A stretch of DNA of 64,000 nucleotides from assembly GCA_039096225.1 (NCBI GenBank), contig JBBPEB010000034.1:806001-870000 (forward strand), read 5' to 3'. Shown here one piece after another: positions 12,952-26,400 of this stretch. The DNA is from Blastocystis sp. Blastoise. Taxonomy: Eukaryota > Sar > Bigyra > Opalinata > Blastocystidae. Below the pieces are notes generated by a model. It had not been told where the DNA came from and ran no database searches. It saw nothing but the letters and a program-made list of their open reading frames with translations. How positions within the stretch are numbered: the stretch's first letter is position 1; each line of letters opens with the position of its first letter. The position numbers and the translations under genes were made by a program.

Positions 12952-15900
12952 AGAATTGAATAGGAGAAAGCAATTCCATGTTGTAAATGTGGTCAGTTAT
13001 ATACTTTTGTGATACCTATTCTTGATACTAATAGTATATGCATAAATATATAATACTACTATAACATTATTTATAGTGTTTTATCATAATGTTACTAAAG
13101 AAGAAGAAGAAGCTATATATGACAAATACAAGTCTATATATAATGTATTATTATTATTAAATATAATGTTATATGGATATAGAATATTATGAGTTCATCC
13201 TCATATTATGGTTTAACATGCTCAGTATATTATTATTATTATTATACTTAATATATACATATATATATATATAATTACATATTATCTAGAATAACCCGAA
13301 AGATATAGACATAAGTTTTTATGTAGCTATTTTATCATTTTCTGGAATTTATCTTCCAAGAAATAGCAGACTTTACGTATATAATTTATAAATAGTCAAT
13401 ATATATATATGTATAGAAATCGATGATATGTGACTTATTTCCAGAATCTATTCTTTCATCTGAATATTTCTCTCGATGTATATATATATAACTATATATA
13501 TAATATTATATAATTAATAGTTTCATTATTAACAATGAATCAACAATATCAACTTTTATATACTCGAAACTTCATATTTATTCTTCTCAGAATTCTTCTA
13601 CATGTATGATAACATATTCATAATTATTCATTTACTCTTATTTGAATTATAAGTCTTATCATTCTTTTTTATTACATTATTATATAAATATATATAGTCT
13701 GGCTATATTCCATCACATTGTCTTTCTAATAGTACATTTCCTCATTTCCATGCTTATTCTACACAATTATACATTTCGATTAATGGCCTATGTCATGACG
13801 GTACTGAATTGACAGATCCATATGTGTGTCAGCATCCTATTAAACATTTAAATAAAACTTTAGAATATACATTTGATATACATTTACGATTAATTGAGGA
13901 TCTATTAAAATTTTATTATTTATGGAATGATAAAACATTATATAATAGAATGAAAGAGAAAGAGAATATTCAGAGAGATCGAGATATATTATATGTTGAT
14001 GAAAATGAAGTTGCGTTTAAATATATTAATATACCTATAGATGATTATTATAAAGAAGAATATCAACAATATATCCAAGATATGAAGAATAGTAAAGATA
14101 TATATTCAGAATATATAAAAAAAATGTCAACAACTCTTCCTTTTCCTATGTTTAATAAAGAGCATAAACATTCTATTTTTGATTATGATCAATATGGATA
14201 TATATTTGAAAGGTATAGATTTCGATATATAAATATACTTCATTGTAGAAATACAATATTACAACCTTCAATTAACAATAGAATTCGTACTCCTTATGAT
14301 GATTTTAATAATATATTTATACCTAATTTAGAAATTAATACTTGTGAAATTGATCAATATAAATTAGATCATGATATAAAAAATATAGATATTCAATCAA
14401 AGTTAAAAGATACTGAATTTATTTTTATAGAAAACTCTAATAATAATGATTTCTATTTAGATATTTTACAACAAATGATGGAAGATCTTTATTTATATTA
14501 TGAAGATATAATGTGTAACAATAAGCAAAGTAATATACGATATATATATTTACTTATAGCAAGTATATTCTATAATTTACCTCATTATGATGATTCTATT
14601 TATCCAATTGAAATTTCAACTGCATACCCTCGATTATCATTATTATATACAAAACCAATTGGATATCATGAAATTATCAAGTATTGTTATGTGATGGAAG
14701 ATCTATTATTATTTAAACCTTTATTAACTCAAATGACTCAAAATTATATGTCTATTTTTTCAGAAGAATCATTATTATCAATTATTAATAATAATTATAC
14801 AAGTTTCTCTAAACAAGATTCAAATAGTAACAATAACAAACTATTACAATGTATTAATATATCAACTATAATTAAGAAAGACTGTTCTACTTCTATTGAT
14901 ATTACTAGTGATGATTATTATTATTTTATTTATTTCTATTTAATTATTACAATTCATATAGAACTATCAAAATTTACTGTTTTAAATGATCCTAAATATC
15001 AATATAATCCTGATTATCCAATTATTTGGGATCAAAACAAAACAATGAATATACAAAAAACAAATAATACAACTAATAATATAGATGACAATAAAAATGA
15101 AAAAGGAAAAGAATTAAATGAAGTAATAAAAGAAAATGAGATGAATTTTGAATCAGCTTACTCTTATAATAATTTCTTTAATCCTTTAAAAGTTATATTC
15201 CTTCAGTTGACACCAAAAGTATTTTCAGATGCAATAATAAATTATTATAATACTCGAAAATATCCATTTGTTATACAAAATGATTATTCTTCATTTTTAA
15301 ATTTGGTAACTAATTATGTGGAAAATCAAACATTTAGGTTTAAATCATATCATAAGATTCCATTATATTATTCAACTATAGAAATATCTTCAAAAAGTAT
15401 TCTTGAATATTTACAATTGTTCTTTGAAATCTATGATATTGATACTAATGTATTTAATAGTTATAATTTTATAAATCAATTATTAATTCAAAAGTTATCA
15501 TTTAAACAACTTTTATCATCATATACTATTGATCCATGTATATATATATCAATTATAATTACATATTTCTATATATATTTTTTTATACTTTTAATAATAT
15601 TCTTTATAGTATTTGTTGATTATCAGTGTATATTAATTGGTTTACTTGCATCATATTCAGAGACTGGTCCATCTTATATACATGAACTTAATTTATGTTC
15701 AATAGGATCACCTAATTCTGACGCTGTAACTAATAATACTCTTGCAAATGATATCAATTCATTTAAATCTATTAATGGAGAAATTAAAAATTATCTAAAA
15801 AGTAAATTAGAATATATTCATCCATATTTATCAGATCATAATTTAAATCAATTAACACACAGATCAATCATTATTAAACCTAGAAATATAGCTAAGGAAT

Positions 15901-17515
15901 TTATTAGTTATTTATTTTGTCATTTTCCACTTGGAAATAATAATGGTAAGTGATTTTTATTTTTTCTTTCTTACATATATATATAGAAATGACATTTTTA
16001 TTATATAAACATTTCAAAGAGTTATATCCAGTTATGTATAAGAATAATAAATTAATTATTTTACTTCAATTAATGGTACTTATTCTTCATAAAGATTGTT
16101 GTATATATATATCTTATCTACATTATATATATATATATATAGTAAAACATTTATTTCATGAATATCAGACAGCTCTTGAATCTGATATATGTATAGTTTT
16201 AATTATAATTCTTATTATTAATATATAATATACATAGTCAATTTTCAACGTGAATTAGATGGAAATGGTAACATTGATGAAGATATTTTCACATTCTTTT
16301 CAATTGTTAAAGAATGGGAAAGACGTGAAATATATGTATATGAAGAGATTCCTTATGAAGAAGAAATAACGAATATGTTATTAGCAAAAGGAGTATTATA
16401 GATATTTTATAATACTAATAATTATATATATATAGATTACGTATACTGTTCAACAATTATCTGTTCCATTTATGAGATCGTTATGTATATATATATATAT
16501 ATATATATAATACACATCATTCTGTAAAAATATCAAATCTATTTCTCTATATATATTTCTATATATAGATTTATTAAATATTATTCTGTCTCCTTCTTTT
16601 ATTCCTTCTTCTGATATTTCTATTCCTACCTCCTTCTCTTCTTTATATACATCCCTATCTCTATCTTCTTCTCCTTCTATTTTATCTCTATTAAAAAAGG
16701 AACCATGTGATTTTATTACTAAAGAAATATTGGATATCATCAATTTTGATGTATTAAAGTATATATAATTATTTAAAAATATATCTATTTTAAACATTCA
16801 TATTTTTATAGATTATTTGAAATACCTTATTATTTCTTCATATTAGATTTTGATCTGAGTTTCAAACAATGTGAATTCCCACTTTTAAATAAATTAGTAT
16901 GTTTTCTTTATAATACTATACTCTATTTTATATTTATTTATTAGTTTTATTTATCTGAAAAAGAAATAAAAGATCTTTCTAAGAATTGTGTTTGCAATCA
17001 ATGTAATAAAAAGAATAATCAAATGATATGTATGTGTGTTGCTTGTGGACAAACAGTATATTCTATATAATCATTATTTATAAATTTTTATATTATTTTT
17101 ATCATTTTACTAGGTTTGCTATTCATGTCAGCAAAATAGACAATGTATAAAACAATACTTAAATGATGACACTAATTTTTGTCATTGTTGTATTTTCATT
17201 CAACTATATAGTGGAACAATATATTATTTTGGAAGTGAAAAGTGGTATATAATACTTGGAAATCTGTAAGTTGTTATATATATATATTTTTAATTATAAA
17301 ATAATTCTTTCTTTTTTTTATATAATACATTATTTACTATTATTCTTTTTTATAGTTATGATTTAGCACATTCCTTATTATTAGAAGATATAGATATAGA
17401 AAAGAAGAATGAAAAAGAAATAAAAGAATTATCCATTCAAGTAATTACTTTACTTTTAAATAGAAATGATATTAGTCAACAAAATAAATATCTAAATAAG
17501 ATGTATGATCTTTAA
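8564..17515 (+). CDS. UBR1-type N-recognin E3 ubiquitin ligase (many exons)
   Basis: Long, intron-dense gene for an N-degron E3 ligase. Exon 1 starts at ATG 8564 (MNLLQHCEYESM). Exon 2 onward carries a UBR box: GDNYYICNTCS, VFCKKC, NEANHVGHDYHEV, CDCGLFN and YCENH supply the Cys/His zinc ligands that bind destabilising N-termini. The middle contains one very long exon (about 13.8-15.95 kb). A RING-H2 region is encoded near 12.4-13.05 kb: NIICAACMKRGGLF, then CNHPIHYTCFSN and CCKCGQLYTFVIPIL, the pattern of UBR1 family RINGs. The C-terminal exons (17.0-17.5 kb) match the Cys-rich UBR auto-inhibitory region: CNQCNKKNN, CMCVACGQTV, CYSCQQNRQC, CHCCIF. Stop TAA is at 17513-17515. An apparent -1 frameshift lies inside the UBR box near 8870 (see finding). 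UBR1 versus UBR2/UBR3 orthology is not resolved. Confidence 0.85.
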
Positions 17516-18153
17516 TGTTTATAATATAAAATATATGTTTTTCTATTTTAATTGTTAATTTAAATTATTATGCTTATCTATATTAAATACATTCATTTTT
17601 ATTGTTTATTATTTTACTAAGTATTTTTATTGTTTTTTTAATAAGCTTTAAATAGAAAAGAATATATTTTCAAAGTCATATGTAATATATAAATAATTTA
17701 ATTATATATATATCTAATATTCAATGGCTAAAAAGTTATATTCTTTTCACTACCTTACCAATACTTCGTGACTCTTGTGGTGACTTGTTGTGATAATCTC
17801 TTTAAGTCACTTTAAGTCTGTTTTTTATGACTCAGTATAACAATATATGTTTTTTCATCAAAAACTATCAAAAGTGACACATTTCTTTGTGACAATTGTG
17901 GTGCCGTATAAAAAAGGCCTTATGGAATGCAGTGATTAAAAATATTATAATAATGAGTTTATAATATCACATAAAATACTTTTTATATATATAAAACAAA
18001 TTTTACCTTATTTGTGTTATATTTAGTTACAACATTCTTAAAAAATAAAAAAATCAATTTTATATATATAATTAATAAAAGCATTAAAAATAAAGTAGAT
18101 AAAAAAATTAAAAATAAAGTATATAAAAAATATATATATATACAAAAAAAAAA
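17516..18153. other. Intergenic, tail-to-tail, with GC-richer non-coding island
   Basis: Contains the 3' ends of the UBR1-like gene and copy B. Most is AT-rich, but about 17745-17935 is clearly less so and holds two imperfect copies of a ~20-bp motif (TTCGTGACTCTTGTGGTGAC near 17766 and TTTGTGACAATTGTGGTGCC near 17885), with no ORF. It may be a small non-coding RNA or a regulatory block; no class is recognised. Confidence 0.4.
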
Positions 18154-20122
18154 TTAGTTTTCTTTTATGAGTTTATAAGCCACTTTATTTTCTTGAATAA
18201 ATGGCGAATCCTTTAATTGTTGTTTATATATTTCTATTTGTTCATCTGAAATATTACAACCTATATAATATATTATTAATATAAACAACAATATATATAC
18301 AGAAATCAAAAATTAATTCTTTCAACTTAGGAATCTTTCCAATAGTAAGAAAATTGATAAGTTTTGATAATTGTTCTTCATCATAAATATCTATAAAAAT
18401 GAATATAGTATATTACTATTAAAAAAATATATACATATGTTTAAGCTTCTTATGTTTTGAGTTTTATTTTCATTTATACAATCAAACAATGTTTCTATTT
18501 CATATTCACTTATCACCTTATCTTTAGTACAAATAATTGTATTCATTAATGAATTACTATCATATTTACATCGAAAAATTGAAGTATTAGGATTATAAAT
18601 ATAATTAACATCATCAGTCATATCACTTAATCGGATAATAGTTGATGATGGAAAGTTGTTATTATTAATATAGTTACAAATTATTGTAATAAAAGAACTC
18701 CACCATTCTCTATTTTCACATTTATCTATATATACAGATATTATTTAATAAAAATAATTATTAAAAAATGATACGAATATATATAAATATACATGATTTA
18801 TTATATAAAATATTATTATTATTATTATTAATGAATATACAAATATTGATAAATTTTAATTTAGGGAAATTATCTGTGGTATATAGTTTGCAAAAATTAT
18901 CATCTGGTATATCATCAATTCCTAAATTAATATTTATAAAAATATTAGGATGAAATATATATTTAGTGTATTAAAATAGTATATCTATTTTATAAATACT
19001 TAGAATTAATCGAGTTGTATTATGGAAACAACCTTTAGGAATTAATCGATTAATAAAAGCCATAGTACAATCTAATAATAGTTAAAATTAATTAAATAAT
19101 TATTATTAATTAGATAAATAATTACAATCTATATTAACACTAGAAGCCTTAAGAATTATTTTCTCTACTAAATTTTCATATAGAGTTAAATAATCAAATG
19201 ATGAATCTTCTTCAATAGACTCTACTATATATATATGCATATTCAAATGTTTTATAATATAATATACAATTAATCGTTAATTCTTTAATAGTATTAAATT
19301 TATTATCATCAAAGAGAGTTGATATCCATGTTAAATATTCTATACTTATGGCATCATCAACTATAGATAGTATACAAAAAAACACTATATTTAATGAAAG
19401 AAAATACATGAAATCTCTAATTCATTCAAATGTTCTAATGTATCACTCTTTAAGAATCTCTCTAATGAATTTCTTTTATCAACTTCATCATGATCATCAT
19501 CTATAAATGAATACAATTATTATATATCAACAATAAATCTATTATAAAGATCAATAAATACCTATGAATGCTATATCTAGTTTATCAATATTTTGCTTAT
19601 TATTTTCAAAATAATCTATCATTTCGACACATTTAAAATCAGAAGAATAAACTTTATAGAATAGAGTAAATAAAATAATATATGTAAAAAACGAATATTA
19701 AATAAATATTTGATACTAGAAAGATTATCAACGGAAATAAAATTTTTAGTTAATAATTCTTTTAAATAAGGGAAATAATAAGCCAAATCATCTATATAAA
19801 AAGTAAATAAATATAATTAATTATATAATATATATATAATACAAATATCTATATTAATTATATCAATATAAATTGAATGAGTATATATTAAATCATCGAA
19901 AAGAAGAGCTATTTTCTCTTTGTCATTATAATCAATACTGTTAATACGAATAGTATCAATCATAGATATTAAATTAGCAGGAAATAGAGACTTAAAATTT
20001 TCAGTAGCTATATTTAAATAAATAGTTATTTATTAATAAATTAATATACTTATTAAAATTTCATAATTGATTATATGTAATTTTGGGAAACATTCTTTAT
20101 TTATTAAAGATAATTTGAAAGT

Positions 20123-20196
<74 letters not shown>

Positions 20197-21876
20197 TATC
20201 ATCATATATGAGTTCAGTAACATTTGGAAATACATGAGTTGTCATTATTTTGTAAAATAGATTATAATCAATTTCATTAGTCAATTCTCTAACTATATAG
20301 AATTATTATAATAGAAACAATATTAATAATAACTAGAAAATAATACTCCAATTAACATTTAATATAGTTAAAGAATCGAAAACATCTTCTAGAAATGCAT
20401 TAATAATAATTATAGATTCATATTTTGAGTCAATACCTAAAATAGAATATTAAGTATATTATTATATTTATTTACATAAATCAAATGCAATCTTTGAAAA
20501 TGACAAAAGTAAAGGAAGACGTAATAATTGAGATATACCCAATTTCGAAAATATTTTATTTATACTATTTGATATATATATATTTAAATAAATTCATATA
20601 TAAAATAATATAATTATATACCAAAATGTCTTATTATTTGTTTTTTCTATATAATAATATAAATATAAATGAATTTATTGTATATATATATACCATCATA
20701 TTCAATACTGACTTGATCTTTTAATATATATTCACCTGCAGTTTCATTAATTTCTAACTTTGAAATATCATTTGTATATATAGCTTCATTAATCAAATAT
20801 TCATATAATTTAGGTAATTTACTCTTTTGTCTTTTTCCATTATAAGAATTAATAGAATTATGTGAATAATGTGAATTATTAAGATTTAAAGAAGATATCT
20901 TATTATACTCTTTCATATCGGATTCACTGAAATATTCATATTTTTCTGAATCATCTATTTTATAATCATTTTCATTAAATAAACGAATATATTCCATTAT
21001 ATATTCATCACTATTTGGATTTAATAATAGTTCACTTTTCTTATAATGCGTAATTACTATATATATTAATATTATATATATTATTTTACTTATACCAGTA
21101 ATTATTAATGTTTCTAATGACGGGAATATATCTTGAATACATTTTGGACATATATATTCTAATGGAATATTTGAGGAGTAATCATCTATATATATTATTA
21201 TTATTATTATTTATATAATAATATAATATATATATATATATGTATATACATTCAATCTCCACTCTAATAATATTTATCATTTTAAAAAGAAGCGAATAAT
21301 ACAATAATTCATCTCTTCTTTTTGGTGTAAATAATCCTATATATATTATACTATTTATAAACAATAATATACTAATACCTTTTAAACACATTTTTTTTCT
21401 ATTCGAATTAAATAATTCCATAGGTATATATGATTGAGAATCTTTAATATAATAACCATATATATCTAAACTACTTTTTTTCAAGTATTCAATAAATAAC
21501 TCTTTAACATGAAATAGCAAATCACTTTGAATTTCATTATCAATCGTAACTGGGTAATCAACAAATATTTTATATATATCATAACTATCTCGCAGATTTA
21601 AAGAAGAAATATCCATAGTTTCGTCCATTAAAAAAGAAATCACTTTTTCAATGTGAAAAGGAAGCATATCTATATAATAGCTACCATCCTCATATTTTTC
21701 AGAGTGTTTAATGATATCATAAAAGGGTAATTGCTGATATTTCTCAACAAATTCTTTAGAAATCCATAATTTCGTTTCATCTTGAAATGTAAACAAATCT
21801 AGAAAAGTAAATAAATATTTCTTAGTGATATTCAAATACATTTATCATCAGTAAAATGAAATTCGGTGTCTGACAT
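18154..21876 (-). CDS. BTB-like/LRR-like family protein, copy B
   Basis: Best-preserved copy of the local family. Exon 1 (21840-21876) encodes MSDTEFHFTDDK. A 41-nt intron (21799-21839) follows and exon 2 from 21798 reads LFTFQDETKLWISKEF, then GSYYIDML, ISFLMDETMDISSL and LRDSYDIYK, a KCTD/T1-like BTB pattern. Twelve or more later exons, each about 60-220 nt, carry repeating units such as FPNVTELIYDD, FPKLHIINYEI and LNNSHYSHNSI that resemble irregular leucine-rich repeats. The gene ends KVAYKLIKEN with TAA at 18154-18156. One intron (about 20125-20195) is almost entirely TA repeat. The upstream MYLN methionine lies in the first intron and is unlikely to be the start. Function unknown; BTB plus repeat architecture suggests a protein-protein adaptor. 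Confidence 0.65.
20125..20195. repeat. (TA)n microsatellite inside a copy B intron
   Basis: About 35 TA dinucleotide units filling most of an intron between the exon ending TELIYDDS and the next exon. Donor GTATAT and acceptor TATAG are themselves part of the repeat. Confidence 0.9.
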
Positions 21877-23409
21877 GACTCACTTTCAACTAAAATGATA
21901 AAATAATAATATACTCTTATGCTTAAAAGATACCTTTTATACGAATAATTAATAAATACTTCGAAATATGTTGTAATTAGCAACATATATGATGATTCAT
22001 TGAGATAAGCAAAGCATAAAACTTGCAACTTTTTTTGAATATTTTTCCTGAAAATAAACGAAAAATGAACTATTTTCATAAAAATATCCATGATTCTTTT
22101 TCAGTCATTTTTAATCTTTTTCTATAATTTTTTTCAGAAACAACTCATTATTCATTATTTACATCATATTATTAATTATTTTTGAAAATAAAAATTCAAT
22201 ATATGCTCATATTCAAGTATTGAATGTATATCTACATGACACTATCAAAAAGAGTTCTAATTCTATTCTTTAAATTATCAAAATAGAGTAAATTCTTATC
22301 GGCGATATCAAAATAATATTGTTAGATATAGCAAATATCAAATAGCTACAAATTATTTATTCTGTAACTCAAATTGAGATAGATGATCACACTTTCATCT
22401 TTATCTATTCATTTAAATGTCTTTAAAAGTCAAATTATGAATCTGTGTTTATGAAAAAGATACTACTAGATCTGAATTCTTCTATTCTAAAATGAAATCA
22501 CATTAAAATAATATACTTTCTTCAATAAACTTCTTATGATGTTCAAAATTATTGCTACTTATGTCTATCAAAGTTACAATCATTTTAAGCATTATTCAAG
22601 CATAAATTATTATATTTTAATTGAACTATATGAGAATTAATATTTTTTCTTTATACTTTTATTAAATAAAATATCATTAAGTGTACTTATTATATATTTA
22701 AATATAAATAACATGAAAAAATGAACTAACCATTATTCTTTATATTTTATTTTTATTAAAAATTTTCTATAACAATTCATATTAAAGTATTCTTAATATT
22801 TTACTATATTTTTATTGTTTCCATTTCTTATATATATATATCCATCAAATCTATTGACTATTCTATGATTATCAATATGATTTATAAATAAAACTATATT
22901 CTTCATATTATCATAATAAAAATGAAACTCTTAACTAGTTGAACTATCACTAAATAATTTATTAAGTATTATTCTGTTTGTAATATAATCATATAATCAT
23001 TTTTTTTATCTAGTTGCATATATATATCCATTCCCATATTATTTAATAATATTTTCCTTAATCATTATCATAATAATACATAAGAAAAAAATGTTTTTTT
23101 GACATTAAAAAGTCTCTCATAGTATTTATATATATATTATACATAATCCTAAGTTTCATTATAATAAGTTTTGAATAAACAAGAGAAGCTTTACATAAAA
23201 ATGTTCTAAAAATATTTTACACTGAATATTATCAATGATTAACTTTTTAAAAACAAAACTCACGCATAATATTATTAAATAAATAAATGCAGAAATAAAT
23301 ACTAATACAATAAATATATAATAAAAATATATATAGATAATCAAAAATATATAAACACATAAAAATTTAAAACAAAAAATAAACAATTAAAATTTAATAA
23401 ACATAAGAA
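21877..23409. other. Intergenic region, no gene seen
   Basis: About 1.5 kb between the start of copy B and the 3' end of the giant AAA+ gene (same strand). AT-rich, all frames broken, no tRNA-like fold or coding similarity that I can see. It presumably holds the copy B promoter and the 3' UTR of the giant gene. Confidence 0.5.
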
Positions 23410-26400
23410 TTACACAGATTTTAATACTTGAGTATACTCATTAATAAGAATATCATCAAACATATCTTCCATTTTTTGTCGAGTAGCACTACTAGTACCA
23501 TTACTTTGAGAATCTACTAAAAAGTCTTCATCAAATATATAATTATTACCTTCAACTCTTCTACCATCAAAAACATTATTATCAATTTCTTCTCTTAATT
23601 TATTAGCACTTAATAATATTTTATTACTTTTAATAGGCATAAAATGTACTTTAACATTACGTTTAACAATAATATCACATATTTTATGATACTGTTCATT
23701 CAAATCAATTCCATTAAAGGGATATACTAATTTACATTTTGGTAATAAATTATGCATAGGATCTCCACCACACAATAATAATACATGAGTATAACCAGGG
23801 AATTTATCAATTTCTTTTAATGCTTCTATTAAACCACCATTCACGTCTTTACAATTTGAACAACAACCATTACAAAAACCATTTCCTGTTCTTTTTTTAT
23901 TATTTAAAAAGTCATCAGAGAAATCATTTGGTTTACTCATTCCACTTGAAAGAATTGATAATTGATCATCATAATTACTATATTGAACAACTTGATAACG
24001 AATAGAAGCATTATTCTTTCCCAAAATTTCATTACGTCTTTCATCTAATTTCTTTAATACATTGCCAAAGAATTGTTTTGTACTATCATAATACTGATGT
24101 TGATTACCAGATGTGCATATAACAATAGATACAACTAAATTTGTAGGTGATTTTATATCTCTCCTTTCACATTCTTCTGTCTTTATATCTTGATCTGTAA
24201 AAGAAGACATATCTACTTTAGTATAATAATCAGGTATTTGTTCATTACTAAGATCAGCTGCATGAGATTCATTAGTTTCATTCAAATAATCATCAAAACT
24301 AAGTGACCAAATAACTGCATTACTTATCCAACGAGCAGTACCATCACTTGACCAATCACTATATAACTTACTAGCTGCTGTATCTATTACTATTCTACCA
24401 TAATTCTGATATGCATCTTTTATCATTACAGCAGCATGACCATTTTGTTCTCTTGCAAATGTTTTAAAACCACAATTTACTAATTCATCTTCATCAATAT
24501 TTGCTAATGTTACACCTTCAAATATTTTATTTAAACCATAATTAATAGGTAATCTACATTCTTTATTAAACAAATCTTCACCAATAGGAACAAATTGACC
24601 ATAACCTGGATCTTTATCATCATCTACTTTATCTATCTTCTTCTCATAAATCCAACCACGTCCTTCTATCTTCTCTTCAGTATCACATAACTCACTTATA
24701 TGATAAGGACCATCTTCATAATTAAAGAATTTACAAGCTTCAAAATCTAATGGAGAATTCTCTAACATAAACATAATACCACCACCATGAGCATGGAATA
24801 TATGTAAACATTTTATAAAACTATTCAAATAATTAAAATCACCTTGATGCTCTGGATCTCCTAAAACACCATCACCAGGACTACATGTAATAACTACACT
24901 TCTATATTTACCTGATCTTAATCGATCCATAGCATCAAAATAATCATATACTATATCTACTCTAAATCCTTTAACTTTTAATTTAGCTACAGGTCCTTTC
25001 TTTAAATTATCAACAGTAACATCAGGATCAACTTGATTTCCTTCTTCATCTATATTATTAGGTCTAGCAGTATATAAAACAACAAATAATACATTAAATT
25101 GATCAAAAGCACCATCTCTACCTAAATCATCACTTGAATTATCACCATTTTCATCATCATCTACTCCATCACCATTATTATTCTTCTTATTAGAATTCAT
25201 ATTTAAAAACTTAGCACGTCGTTGATATTCACCAAATACATCAATAACCTTCTTTATATCTGCTGGATGGAAAACATCATTGAATTTATTTTTTAATAAA
25301 TTTTCATAATATATAGTATCACACATATAATTACATATAGTATTAGGATTAGTAGTAGGTGTATGCATATTCTCTAAAGCAGTAGGAAGTTGATGTATAT
25401 CACTACACCATATAAAAGAAGGGAAAATATTCTCATAATCTACTATACTATATCCAATACCTATTCCTATAAAAGAAGTTTCACTACTTATAATTACATT
25501 CTTAATTTCTTTACGAGCTATTTCACAAGAAATACCATCAGTAAATACAAATTCCATACTTGAATAAGGACGACTATTACATACAGAAGTAGCTTGCTTT
25601 ATTACTTGATCTATACATGTAGAAGGAGTAGGAGAAGAGAAATGTTGGAATAAAGAAGAAAGAATTGTATATGTCCAGATTTCATAAGATTGTAAACCTG
25701 TTCCAATACAATAACATTTATCTTTTGCTATCCATATATCAACAGCTGATACAGATAATTCACTTAAACATCTTATAAATAATAATATAGTATGAATTGA
25801 ATGACGAATACTTAATATATTAAAAGAAGAACATTTACAATCTATTATTATACTAATAGAATAAGCACGAATCTTACCTCCTGACTTCTTCTTAAATAAT
25901 TTACCATTACCTGTTTTAGTAATTAAGAAATTAATATAATTTCTTAAATGAATTGATGTACCTGTAACAGAAGCAATCCAAGAAGTAGCTTTATTTGGAG
26001 GAAGAACACAATTATTCGTAGAATCATATAATAATTCCTTACTTATAATACTACTCATTTGATTTAATATTAATGTATTTCCTCCATTAGGAACATGTTC
26101 TAAATCTGTTTGAGCAACAGAAGGAAGAATAATAGTTTCTCCTGTTTTTTGGAATAAGCTAACTACATAAGGTATATCATAACATTTGTCAAGTTCTGAT
26201 AAACGAGATATTGTATTATCTTTTGTATCTTCTAGAGGAATAGATAATATAGATAATATATCTATTACTTTAGGTTTTACACTGTTTTTACCTGGATATA
26301 CTACTTCTAATTTATCTATATTTGATTCAAGTAATTCAGATGAATAAAACATATTTAACAATGAGTTAGCAAGAGGTTGAGAACATAAAGAAGCTATCTT

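Noticed and set aside
20033-20284. Poly-Tyr/Ile protein in copy B
   Set aside because: The (YI)n part is the TA-filled intron; only the flanking segments are exons.
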